The position numbers and the translations under genes are program-made. From Acidobacteriota bacterium (lineage in GTDB: Bacteria > Acidobacteriota > Vicinamibacteria > Vicinamibacterales > SCN-69-37), in assembly GCA_016716905.1 (NCBI GenBank), contig JADJUS010000022.1, forward strand, positions 1,723,501-1,787,500: a stretch of 64,000 nt of DNA, given 5' to 3'. Positions 1-8,500 of this stretch are shown here, in pieces. The notes beneath the pieces are model-generated. The model did no database searches. It saw only the letters and a list, made by a program, of their open reading frames with translations, and was not told the DNA's origin. The first letter of the stretch is position 1; every line of letters begins with the position of its first letter.

Positions 1-1
1 G

Positions 2-505
2 TGTGAGGCGTTGCGCATCCTGGTCGATCTGGCGCACATCAACCCTGCGGGGTTTGACGATATCCTGTCGATCGCCACGCGTCCTCTGGCCGTGAGCCAC
101 AGCAACGCGCGGAAGTTCTACAACATCGAGCGCAACATGAGCGACGACCAGATTCGCGCCGTCGGCGGAGCAGGCGGGGTCATCGGTGTGAACGCGGTGC
201 TTGTGAGCCCGGCCAAGGAAGAGACAACGATTGACCGGTACATCGATCACGTTGAGCACATCGCAGCACTGGCCGGCGGGGACGCCGTGGCGATCGGCTT
301 TGATTTCTTCGAGCGCATCTTCAACCGGCTCGCGCCCGCCGAACGTGCCGTGCTGGGCCACATTCACTTCGTGCCGGACTTGAACAACCATTCTCACGCG
401 CGCAATGTCACTCGCCGGCTCATCGAACGCGGCTGGCCCGATGCGGATATCGAGAAGTTCCTCTACGGCAACTGGCTGCGGCTTCTCAGAGCGACGCTGG
501 CGTAA
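2..505 (+). CDS. Membrane dipeptidase (peptidase M19), C-terminal part
   Basis: The gene is cut by the window edge: the frame is open from base 2 and the first possible start inside the window (TTG at 11) is not a real start. The visible 167 or so residues match the C-terminal half of M19 renal-dipeptidase-like zinc hydrolases, which cleave dipeptides. The family's two histidine ligands fit DLAHI and the SHSNAR segment, RNMSDDQIRAVG is the typical helix after it, the aspartate of GFDFF sits where the family has GSDFDG, and the end (KFLYGNWLRLL) resembles the family's GGNFLRV ending. The N-terminal half with the HxD motif lies outside. It converges with the cytochrome gene, one base away. Confidence 0.85.
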   Translation, partial: CEALRILVDLAHINPAGFDDILSIATRPLAVSHSNARKFYNIERNMSDDQIRAVGGAGGVIGVNAVLVSPAKEETTIDRYIDHVEHIAALAGGDAVAIGFDFFERIFNRLAPAERAVLGHIHFVPDLNNHSHARNVTRRLIERGWPDADIEKFLYGNWLRLLRATLA

Positions 506-506
506 A

Positions 507-989
507 TCACTTGTGCTTGTGCACCATCCCGACCATGGCTGAGTAGTAGAAGGGTTTGTAGTGCGGGCTGGTGTCGTTGTGGCACCTCACGCACGTGTCT
601 TCCGTGGTCTTCACCGGCTTCGCGGTGACCGCATCGCCCGTGGTGGCCGCATCCACATGCGCCCGGCCCGGGCCGTGGCACCCTTCGCACTGCACGTTGG
701 GGAACCTTGGCATGGCCCCGTCAGCCGCGATCATCTCGGGCGATCCCGTCACGTGGCACTTGATGCAGGCATTCCCCTCGCGGTTAACCGCCTGAAGCTT
801 GTTGAGCGCCTTGCTGTGTTTGGTCTCAGCCCACGAGCTGAACTGCACCGCGTGGCAGTCTTTGCAGGCGTCTGCGCCGATATACGGCGATTGTGTGGGT
901 GTTTGAGCGGATGGTTGGCGCGCGGCCACGCTGATGACGATGAGCGAGCCGGTGAGCGCCACCATGACCTTGCGAAACAAGCTCGGCAT
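507..989 (-). CDS. Secreted tetraheme cytochrome c-family protein
   Basis: The protein has 160 residues, with an N-terminal signal/anchor segment and four CxxCH heme-binding motifs (CKDCH, CIKCH, CEGCH, CVRCH), the pattern of the cytochrome c-554-like multiheme domain. It is exported and should carry electrons in the periplasm or outside; its partner is unknown. I place the start at 989 because GGAGG lies 5 bases before that ATG, whereas the ATG at 1001 has no such site. It stands alone, convergent with the M19 gene and in the same direction as the membrane protein gene upstream. Heme count and export are clear; physiological role is not. Confidence 0.82.
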   Translation of the reverse strand: MPSLFRKVMVALTGSLIVISVAARQPSAQTPTQSPYIGADACKDCHAVQFSSWAETKHSKALNKLQAVNREGNACIKCHVTGSPEMIAADGAMPRFPNVQCEGCHGPGRAHVDAATTGDAVTAKPVKTTEDTCVRCHNDTSPHYKPFYYSAMVGMVHKHK

Positions 990-1077
990 GGGGGCCTCCA
1001 ACGAAGTCCTACACTTCGAGTCTGCGCCTGCGGCAGGAGCCTGTCAACTTTTCACCATGAAGCTAAAACCCTGCAGG

Positions 1078-2277
1078 CTAAGAAGTCGAGTCCTCCACCG
1101 CATCGGCATTCCTCGCGAAGATCAGCGACGACAGCATGAGCAGCGGCAGCGCGTATTTTTCCCACGGCATGTAACTGAACGGCATCACCACCAGAAACGA
1201 TCCGACCCCGGCCCACAAAAACACCGTGGTCATCGGCCGTGCCCCGGTGCGCCAGTTACTGAGGGTTCGACGGCCGCAGTACAGCAGGGCGGCGGTGCCC
1301 AGCGTGGCCATGGCCGCGAAGAACACCATCGTTCCCCACGCCGGCAGGTAGGACGACAGCGCCCGGTGCAGGAAGCCCACGGTCATCGCCCCTTCGCGCG
1401 TCTGCGCGAGCGACGCCTGCACGGGAAACACCAGCACGAACAGGCCCGCCAGGGCGGCGGCGCCCCAGATCGACGCGTTGATCCTGATGGCGATCGGCAA
1501 CGCCAGCAGAATGAGATAGGCGCCTGGCATCGCGAGGTAGAGCGCGAGCGCATGCAGGTCGAAGCGCAGGCCTTCGGTCAGGTAGGTGTCGCGTACCGCG
1601 CTGGCTGGCGCGATATGGCCCCCCCACAACGCGATGAGCGCAATCAGCGGAAGTGTTCCCACCAGAGCTGACATCGTGAACCTCCACGGCCGCACCGACC
1701 GCGGCCTCACCAGAAAGTCCGCAATCAACAGCGCCGGTATCAGGAACACCAGGTACTGCCGCGCGGTGGTGGCCACCATCAGGCCCACCGCCGAGAGCCA
1801 GGGTCTGCGCGAATCTACGCCGAGCACGACCAGCGCCATACCCAGCAGCGACAACATGTCGGTGAACACAAACACAGACAAGCCGACGAAATACGGGTTC
1901 AAGACAATTACGCCCAGCGCAAGAAGCGCCATGGGTGCCGAGCGCACGTGTCGACGAATGGCGAACCACCAGACTGTGGCCGCACCCCACGCAATGAACG
2001 GTGACAATAGGCGAAGGGCCGGCGTGGAAAAGCCCGCCACGTGGCCCCAGGCGGAGTAGGTCAGATACGTGAGCGGCGCACTCATCTCGGGGTAGGTTCG
2101 CAGCAGGTCCAGCGACACACCCTGCCCAAACAACCGCACGGTCTCGAGGAAATGCCACTCGTCGCCCCACGGGGGGCGCCCCTTGACGAAAACCCATAGC
2201 GCCACGAATCCCACAAGCAGGGAAGAGCCGACCAGGACGTTCAAGCGTTGCGGGTGCGATTCGGCCACGTCGAGCAC
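1078..2277 (-). CDS. Polytopic membrane protein, GT-C glycosyltransferase-like
   Basis: A 399-residue, strongly hydrophobic protein with about nine or ten predicted membrane segments. The first extracytoplasmic loop contains GDEWHF followed by an E/L-rich stretch and a YPEMSAPLTY segment. An acidic pair in the first loop is what lipid-linked sugar transferases of the GT-C fold (PMT, ArnT, ALG10 types) use for catalysis, so a glycosyltransferase role is a reasonable guess and no more. The start is a GTG at 2277 with no good ribosome site; a TATAAA-like box lies a few bases before it. The gene is divergent from malic enzyme. Confidence 0.55.
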   Translation of the reverse strand: MLDVAESHPQRLNVLVGSSLLVGFVALWVFVKGRPPWGDEWHFLETVRLFGQGVSLDLLRTYPEMSAPLTYLTYSAWGHVAGFSTPALRLLSPFIAWGAATVWWFAIRRHVRSAPMALLALGVIVLNPYFVGLSVFVFTDMLSLLGMALVVLGVDSRRPWLSAVGLMVATTARQYLVFLIPALLIADFLVRPRSVRPWRFTMSALVGTLPLIALIALWGGHIAPASAVRDTYLTEGLRFDLHALALYLAMPGAYLILLALPIAIRINASIWGAAALAGLFVLVFPVQASLAQTREGAMTVGFLHRALSSYLPAWGTMVFFAAMATLGTAALLYCGRRTLSNWRTGARPMTTVFLWAGVGSFLVVMPFSYMPWEKYALPLLMLSSLIFARNADAVEDSTS

Positions 2278-2489
2278 ACTTTATACACCGGCGCGCACAT
2301 CGGAAACGCCGACCACTGCCGAAACTTGCGCATGGGTGTTGAGCATCCGACAGTTCCCGCGCCAGCCAAAGCGGGGTGCCTCAGCCATCCCCACGTGTCC
2401 GGGGTGCACACAACGGCATCGACCTTGCTGTACAGAATGGCGTGAAACGGTTCGCGCCCAGGGTTGATCCCGAAACGCGGCAGCGCTAC

Positions 2490-4154
2490 ATGGCGGTATA
2501 CGCCCGTGGCGCGGCGGTGAAGGAGGACCCCCTCCTGAACAAGGGCACGTGTTTCACTCGCGACGAGCGGGAGCAGCTTGGCCTCCTCGGGCTGCTCCCG
2601 GCCTCCGTGCAGACCCCGGCCGAGCAATTGAAGCGCGCCTACGACAACTACCTCAAGGCGGGCGACGACGTCCGGAAGTACCTGTTTCTGGCTGCCCTGC
2701 AGGATCGCAACGAACACCTCTTTGGACGCCTGATTCTCGACCACATCGAAGAAATGGTGCCCATCATCTACACCCCGACCGTGGGCAAGGCCTGCGAGCA
2801 GTACAGCCACATCTATCGCCGCGCGCGCGGCTTGTACGTGACGCAGGCCGAGCGCGGCCGGCTGGTCAGTGTGCTGCAAAACGGCTTTTGTGATGACCCC
2901 GGTGTGATCGTCATCACCGACAACGAAGCCATCCTCGGCATCGGCGACCAGGGCGTCGGCGGGATGCCGATTGCCATCGGCAAGCTCGCGCTCTACACCG
3001 CCGGAGCCGGCATTCATCCGGCACGGTGCCTTCCGCTGGATCTCGATGTGGGCACCGACAATCCCGCACTCCTCGACGATCCGATCTATCTCGGCGCGCG
3101 CCATCGCCGCCTGCGGGGTGAACCGTACTTCGCGCTGCTTGACGAATTGGTAGACGCCATCGCCACGGTGTTCCCACGCGCTCTCGTCCAGTGGGAGGAT
3201 TTTTCCAACAGGAATGCCTTCCAGGTACTCGACCGCTATCGGACGCGGCTGCTCTCGTTTAATGACGACATTCAGGGCACCGGAGCCGTCGTGGTGGCCG
3301 GCATTCGCACCGGGCTCCTCCGCGTGGGACGCCCCCTGACCGACGCCCGCGTGGTGTTTTATGGCGCCGGTGCATCGGGAGCCGGATCGGCACTGGCCGT
3401 GCGAGCCGCGATGCGTGCGGCCGGCGTGCCCGCCGCAGACCTGTCACGCCGCGTGTTGTGCCTCGACTCGCAGGGCCTGATCGTGGGTGACCGGCCGGGC
3501 CTTGAAGGCGCCAAGCGCGATCTGGCGGCAGACCCTGCGCTCGTGGCTACCTGGCGCAAAAGCACGGACGGCACGCTCCGGCTGGCCGATGTCGTGCGCG
3601 AATTTCACCCGCACGCGCTGGTTGGCGTGTCGGGCCAACCCGGAGCGTTCACCGAGGCGATCATCAACGACATGTGGGATTCCTGCCCGCGCCCCATCGT
3701 CCTGGCATTGTCGAATCCCACCAGCAAGGTGGAAGTGACGCCGGGTGAAGTGATTCGCTGGACGCGCGGTGCGGCGGTCGTCGGTACCGGCAGCCCGTTT
3801 GCCCCGGTGGAGTACGACGGGCAGACGTTCCGCATCGGTCAGGGCAACAACGTGTTCATCTTCCCCGGCGTCGGGCTCGGGGCCACGTCCGTGCAGGCGC
3901 GATGGCTGCCCGACGTGGCGTTCTCGGCAGCCGCCGACGCACTGTTTGGCTTCACCGGTGCATCGACCAGGCCCGGAGACGCCATCTACCCGCCGCTCGG
4001 GAAGTTGCGCGAGATCTCCCACGCGGTGGCGATCGCCGTCGGCCGGGCGCTGGTCAAAGAAGGCGCCGCGCCTGAAATGAGCGATGCCGACATCGAGCGC
4101 CGCGTCACCGCCAACATCTGGTCGCCCGACTATCTGCCGTATCGGCCGGCCTGA
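2490..4154 (+). CDS. maeA: NAD-dependent malic enzyme
   Basis: Oxidative decarboxylation of malate to pyruvate with reduction of NAD(P). At 554 residues it has the long (SfcA/eukaryotic) malic enzyme layout. From residue 13, DPLLNKG opens the N-terminal domain; the catalytic tyrosine is in IIYTPTVG (about Y94), the catalytic lysine in GGMPIAIGKL (about K165), the metal-binding acidic stretch is WEDF, and the nucleotide-binding glycine motif is YGAGASGAG in the second half. I prefer the ATG at 2490 over the longer frame from 2376, because the extra residues are low-complexity and the conserved sequence begins right after 2490. No convincing ribosome site is seen for either. It is a single gene, ending just before the convergent hydratase-family gene. 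Confidence 0.88.
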   Translation: MAVYARGAAVKEDPLLNKGTCFTRDEREQLGLLGLLPASVQTPAEQLKRAYDNYLKAGDDVRKYLFLAALQDRNEHLFGRLILDHIEEMVPIIYTPTVGKACEQYSHIYRRARGLYVTQAERGRLVSVLQNGFCDDPGVIVITDNEAILGIGDQGVGGMPIAIGKLALYTAGAGIHPARCLPLDLDVGTDNPALLDDPIYLGARHRRLRGEPYFALLDELVDAIATVFPRALVQWEDFSNRNAFQVLDRYRTRLLSFNDDIQGTGAVVVAGIRTGLLRVGRPLTDARVVFYGAGASGAGSALAVRAAMRAAGVPAADLSRRVLCLDSQGLIVGDRPGLEGAKRDLAADPALVATWRKSTDGTLRLADVVREFHPHALVGVSGQPGAFTEAIINDMWDSCPRPIVLALSNPTSKVEVTPGEVIRWTRGAAVVGTGSPFAPVEYDGQTFRIGQGNNVFIFPGVGLGATSVQARWLPDVAFSAAADALFGFTGASTRPGDAIYPPLGKLREISHAVAIAVGRALVKEGAAPEMSDADIERRVTANIWSPDYLPYRPA

Positions 4155-4170
4155 GTTCGGGCGATTCCCA

Positions 4171-4929
4171 CTACCGCTTGGCGCGTCGCTCGAGAAATGC
4201 GCGCACTCGTGAGAGCACCTCGTCACCCTGCCAGGCGCGGGTGACGTCGGCATCAATGGCCGCCGCGTCACGCACTCGCGCCAGAATGGGCGCCAGCATC
4301 GCTCGCTTCGTGATCCCGAAGGTGACGGGTGCAATCGCTGCAAACCGAGTGGCCGCCTCCATCGCGCGTGGCAGCAGGCTGGCTGCGGGCACCACTTCGT
4401 TCACCAGACCCATCGCCATCGCCTCGGCCGGCAGCACGGTGCGCGCGCTGTAGACCAGGTCCCGGCCGTCGCGTTCAGTCACGCGGGCGCGCACAATTTC
4501 CAACGGCAGCATCGGAAACGGCACGCCCACCGCCAGTTCCGTGACACCCACCCGCCCCTGGCCGTCGGCCATCACCACGTAATCACAACACGCCGCGATG
4601 ATGCAGCCGCCGGCCAGTGCATGCCCATTCAGCGCGGCCACCATCGGTTTCGGGAACGTGAGCAGCGTGTGAAACAACGTGTCCATCGCCGGCAGAAATT
4701 GCTTCACGTACTCTGGGCCCCCCTCCGAGAGCCGCACCAGATCCACACCGGCACAAAACGAATTGCCGGCGCCGGTCAGCACCACGGCCTGACACGAATC
4801 AGCTGCCAGTACGGCCAGTTGCTTCGTTAGCGCGTCGCACAGTGGCAGGTCCATCGCATTGACCTTGCCGTGTTCCAGCCGCAGGACGGCCACACCCTCT
4901 TCCCGCTCACACGAAAACATCATGCCCAT
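4171..4929 (-). CDS. Enoyl-CoA hydratase/isomerase family protein
   Basis: A 252-residue crotonase-fold protein. The oxyanion-hole segments are VVLTGAGNSFCAGVDL and ALNGHALAGGCIIAACCD. In classical hydratases the second segment carries a catalytic glutamate (AGGCEL); here that position is isoleucine, while the second glutamate (GVTELAVG) is kept. The enzyme may therefore be an isomerase, hydrolase or other crotonase variant rather than a true hydratase. The start is uncertain among ATGs at 4929, 4923 and 4920. The longer frame to 5169 is ruled out because it runs into the S1-domain gene on the other strand. The two genes diverge, with start codons only about 30 bases apart. Confidence 0.82.
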   Translation of the reverse strand: MGMMFSCEREEGVAVLRLEHGKVNAMDLPLCDALTKQLAVLAADSCQAVVLTGAGNSFCAGVDLVRLSEGGPEYVKQFLPAMDTLFHTLLTFPKPMVAALNGHALAGGCIIAACCDYVVMADGQGRVGVTELAVGVPFPMLPLEIVRARVTERDGRDLVYSARTVLPAEAMAMGLVNEVVPAASLLPRAMEAATRFAAIAPVTFGITKRAMLAPILARVRDAAAIDADVTRAWQGDEVLSRVRAFLERRAKR

Positions 4930-4957
4930 GGCTGATAGCATAGGAGAGGAGTGTGTT

Positions 4958-6421
4958 GTGAGCGAGACTGAGGAAGATTTTGCCGCGTTGTTCGAGGCGT
5001 CCACCAAAACGAAGCGCTTCAGGAATGGCCAGACCATAGAGGGCACCATCGTGGCGATCGGCGCTGAGGTGGCGTTTGTCAACGTGGGGGGCAAGGGCGA
5101 AGCCACCATCGAACTCAACGAGCTGAAGGATGACGAGGGCGATATCGAGGTAGCGGTGGGCGACCGCATTCAGGCCACCGTGGTGTCGAACGTCGGCGAG
5201 CTCAAACTTTCGCGGAAGATGGCGCTTGGCGCCGCAAGCGCGGGTCAGCTTGAAGAGGCGTTCCGCGCGGGCCTGCCCGTTGAGGGCAAAGTGGGTGCGG
5301 CGGTGAAGGGCGGCGTCGAAGTGACGATTGCACGCCAGCGCGCCTTCTGTCCCATCTCGCAGCTCGACACCATTCGCACCGAGGACGCGTCCGTCCACGA
5401 AGGTCGCGTGTATGCATTCCGGATCATCGAGTACCGCGACGGCGGCCAGAAGTTTGTTGTCTCACGACGTGCGGTGCTCGAACAGGATCAGGCCGCGCGC
5501 GCGGTGGAACTCCGGAAGTCCATTGCGGTGGGCGACGTCAGGACCGGCCGTGTGGTGTCGGTGCGCGATTTTGGTGCGTTCGTCGATCTCGGCGCCGGCG
5601 TGCAGGGCCTGCTTCACGTCTCCGAGATGGCGTGGGCCCGGGTGTCGGACACGGCGTCGGTGGTGACGCCCGGCGAAGAGATCACCGTCAAGGTGCTGCG
5701 GATAGACGACGCGACGCAGCAGATTGCGTTGGGCCTGAAACAGCTCAGCGCGGATCCGTGGTCGATGGTCGCGTCGAACTATGAAGTGGGACAAGTGCTG
5801 ACCGGCCGCGTGACTCGGGTGGCCGACTTCGGCGCGTTCGTGGAACTGGAGCCGGGCGTGGAAGGGTTGGCGCACATGTCCACGTTTGCGCCCATGCGCG
5901 GGTCCGGCGGGTGGGCGAAGTCAATCACGCCCGGTGCGACGGTGTCGATCGAGATTCTGGGGATCGACCTCGAGAAGAAGCGCATCGGCGTGGCGATGGT
6001 CGAGGAAGGGTCGGCGAAGATCGGCGCCGGCGGCGTGGCTCCGGCAAGCGGCACTGCCGCTGCGTCGCGTACCGGGATTGTGCAGGGCGCGCGCCTGACC
6101 GGCAAGGTCGAGCGTCACGAGTCATTCGGCGTTTTCGTGTTTCTCGCCCCTGGTCGGACCGGCCTCATGCCCTTCAGCGAGACGGGCCTGGACAAAGGCG
6201 CGGACGTGAAGAAGGCGCTTCCTGTGGGCGCTGATGTCGAAGTGATCGTCCTCGAGGCCGACGCGTCTGGCCGACGGATTCGCGTGAGCCACAAGGCGGT
6301 TGGTGCCGCTGAGGAAGCGGCGGAAATGCGCGAGTACACCGAACGTGTCGAGGTGGCGCAGACAGAGAGCTTTGGATCGCTCGCCGACAAACTGCGCGGC
6401 GCTCTGACAACGCGAAAGTAG
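4958..6421 (+). CDS. RNA-binding protein with five S1 domains
   Basis: The protein has 487 residues made almost entirely of S1 (OB-fold) modules, roughly at residues 15-90, 97-175, 185-260, 270-345 and 375-450. Modules three to five carry the typical G-x-V-x-x-V-x-x-F-G-A/V-F-V signature (for example GRVVSVRDFGAFVDL). It resembles ribosomal protein S1 and its paralogues and should bind mRNA in translation or decay. It is not clear from sequence whether it is the ribosomal S1 or a second S1-like protein. The start is GTG at 4958, chosen because GGAGAGGAG lies six bases before it. Confidence 0.85.
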   Translation: MSETEEDFAALFEASTKTKRFRNGQTIEGTIVAIGAEVAFVNVGGKGEATIELNELKDDEGDIEVAVGDRIQATVVSNVGELKLSRKMALGAASAGQLEEAFRAGLPVEGKVGAAVKGGVEVTIARQRAFCPISQLDTIRTEDASVHEGRVYAFRIIEYRDGGQKFVVSRRAVLEQDQAARAVELRKSIAVGDVRTGRVVSVRDFGAFVDLGAGVQGLLHVSEMAWARVSDTASVVTPGEEITVKVLRIDDATQQIALGLKQLSADPWSMVASNYEVGQVLTGRVTRVADFGAFVELEPGVEGLAHMSTFAPMRGSGGWAKSITPGATVSIEILGIDLEKKRIGVAMVEEGSAKIGAGGVAPASGTAAASRTGIVQGARLTGKVERHESFGVFVFLAPGRTGLMPFSETGLDKGADVKKALPVGADVEVIVLEADASGRRIRVSHKAVGAAEEAAEMREYTERVEVAQTESFGSLADKLRGALTTRK

Positions 6422-6422
6422 C

Positions 6423-6521
6423 CAAAACGACCTCTGAGGTAAAAACGACCTCTGAGGTAATTACCGGTAGGTTGCCGACGGTAATTACCTCAGAGGTCGT
6501 TTTTACTCCCGAGGTCGTTTT
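6423..6521. terminator. Long bidirectional hairpin between convergent genes
   Basis: Left arm 6423-6466 and right arm 6479-6521 are inverted copies around a 12-base loop (6467-6478). Inside each arm the unit AAAACGACCTCTGAGGTA or its complement occurs twice, with a small mismatch in the outermost right copy. The A runs and T runs at the arm ends make it look like a terminator in both directions. It lies exactly between the S1-domain gene and the PQQ dehydrogenase gene, which converge here. Its length and internal repetition also suggest a dispersed palindromic element. Confidence 0.75.
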
Positions 6522-6524
6522 GCC

Positions 6525-8474
6525 CTAATCTGCGCGAGGTAACACCCACGCCACCAGCGACGCGTTCGCGCCGCTGCCCGTGGCCATCACGATGAATTGC
6601 CGGCCTGAACGCGCGCGGTAGGTCATCGGCGTGCCGCTGGAGCGCCGCGGCAATGGGAATCGGGCGATCTCTTTGCCCGTGGTCTTGTCAAAGATGTTCA
6701 GCGCGTTGTCGCCGCCGCCGCCGATCACCAGACCCGACTTCGTCACAATGACGCCGGGCGCGCCTGCGGCGCCCAACCGCGCGGGCAGAGTGACGTTGCT
6801 CAACAACGGATGCGACCGCACTGATGCGTTGTCGCCAAACGGCACGCGCCACACAATGTCGCCGCGACCCATGTCGATAGCCACGAGTTCACCGTAGGGC
6901 GGCTTCACGAGCGGAAGGCCCCCTATCCGGCCCGTCCCCGTGTACCCGGGTGGTGGGGTGGGCGTGAACGTTCCGCCACCGAGGGCGCCGATGAAGTTGG
7001 CATCCACTTCGGCCGCGCGCGGATTCGCGGCAGTACGATCCGAGGGTCGAATTCGCGCCAGCGCCGGCTGATTGCTGGTCTTGATGTAGAGCCGTCCAGT
7101 CTCGCCGTCAAACGCCGACCCGCCCCAGTTCGCGCCGCCAATGACACCAGGGTTCATGAACGCGCCTTCAACCGACGGAGGTGTATACAGCGGGCCCATC
7201 CGGTATTTCTTCATCTCCGCCTGCGCTTGCGCCTTCAACTCCGGCGTCACATCAAAGGCATCGTCAAGCGTGAGGCCCTGCGGGGAGAAGGCCGCAGGTT
7301 TGGTCGGAAACGGCTGGGTGGGCCAGGCGGCTTCACCTGCGACGTCACTGGGCGGCACCGGCCGCTCCTCGATTGGCCAGATCGGCCGCCCCGTCACCCG
7401 ATCGAACACGAACGCAAACCCCTGCTTCGTGAGTTGCACCACGGCGTCCACGCGACGCCCGTTGACCGTCATGGTCACGAGCGCCGGCGCAGAAGCCGGG
7501 TCGTAGTCCCACAAGCCGTGATGCACGATCTGGAAGTGCCACTTCCGCGCGCCAGTGGCGGCATCAAGGCACACGATCGACTCGCCGAAAAGATTGGCGC
7601 CGGGCCGGTCGCCGCCATAAAAGTCGTTGCTGGGTGTGCTGACGGGCAGATAAAGCAGTCCACGAGCCTCGTCGAGCGACATCGGCGCCCAGACATTGGT
7701 GTGGCCGGTTGCCTTCCACGACTCGTTGCCCCAGGTGTCGTTGCCAAACTCGCCGGCGCCGGGCACGGTGTTGAATCGCCACACCTGCTTGCCCGTGCGG
7801 GCGTCGAACGCTCGCACATCACCCGGCGGATCGCCCTTGTAGGTCAACCGGTCGCCTACACCGTTGCCGAGGATGACGAGGTTCTTGTAGACCACCGGCG
7901 GCGACGTATTGGTGTAGTGCTTGCGATTGACCTCGCGCCGCAGGCCCTGCGTGAGATCGACGATGCCGTTGGTGCCGAAGGAGGTGATGGGCTCGCCGGT
8001 CCTGGCGTCGAGCGCGATCAGGCGCCAGCGGCTGTTGAGGAAGATGCGCGTCTGCGCACCGTCGCGCCAGGCAGCCACACCGCGATGGACGAAGCCCGTG
8101 CCGTTTGGCGGCTGGCCATCTTCGTACGCCTTCGGATCGTACGACCAGACCTCCTTGCCTGTCTCGGCGTCGAGGGCCGCCACGCGGTTGTAGGGCGTGC
8201 TCACGTAGAGCACGTTGTCGATCATCAACGGGGTGTTCTGGAAATTGCCGGGCTGTGCGCCGAACTGTGGCATCGGTTGTTCGGCGGTCGCCCACTCCCA
8301 CGCCACAGACAGGCTCGCGGCATTCGCCGCGTCGATGTCGGCCAGGGGCGAATAGTGCGTCGCGGCGTTATCGGCGGCATACGCAGGCCAGGGTTGTGCC
8401 GGCCTCGGATTCTGGGCGTGCATTGCCCCAACCCCCGCCGCAAGCAGTAGGACCAGGACCATTCGCTGGAGCAT
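6525..8474 (-). CDS. PQQ-dependent dehydrogenase (quinoprotein glucose dehydrogenase-like)
   Basis: A 649-residue secreted protein: signal peptide at residues 1-20 (hydrophobic core VLVLLLAAGV, then AMHAQ), then an eight-bladed beta-propeller with repeated A-x-D-x-x-T-G-K-x-x-W type blades such as ALDAETGKEVWSYD and AFDARTGKQVWRFN. These are the hallmark of membrane or periplasmic PQQ alcohol/glucose dehydrogenases, which oxidise sugars or alcohols and pass electrons to quinone or cytochrome. No C-terminal heme domain is present, so it resembles the GDH type. I take the ATG at 8474; the frame could also start at 8492. It diverges from the heme/TPR gene 26 bases away, so they share a control region. 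Confidence 0.83.
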   Translation of the reverse strand: MLQRMVLVLLLAAGVGAMHAQNPRPAQPWPAYAADNAATHYSPLADIDAANAASLSVAWEWATAEQPMPQFGAQPGNFQNTPLMIDNVLYVSTPYNRVAALDAETGKEVWSYDPKAYEDGQPPNGTGFVHRGVAAWRDGAQTRIFLNSRWRLIALDARTGEPITSFGTNGIVDLTQGLRREVNRKHYTNTSPPVVYKNLVILGNGVGDRLTYKGDPPGDVRAFDARTGKQVWRFNTVPGAGEFGNDTWGNESWKATGHTNVWAPMSLDEARGLLYLPVSTPSNDFYGGDRPGANLFGESIVCLDAATGARKWHFQIVHHGLWDYDPASAPALVTMTVNGRRVDAVVQLTKQGFAFVFDRVTGRPIWPIEERPVPPSDVAGEAAWPTQPFPTKPAAFSPQGLTLDDAFDVTPELKAQAQAEMKKYRMGPLYTPPSVEGAFMNPGVIGGANWGGSAFDGETGRLYIKTSNQPALARIRPSDRTAANPRAAEVDANFIGALGGGTFTPTPPPGYTGTGRIGGLPLVKPPYGELVAIDMGRGDIVWRVPFGDNASVRSHPLLSNVTLPARLGAAGAPGVIVTKSGLVIGGGGDNALNIFDKTTGKEIARFPLPRRSSGTPMTYRARSGRQFIVMATGSGANASLVAWVLPRAD

Positions 8475-8500
8475 GCGGAGACTATAATTCAAGACCGCTG

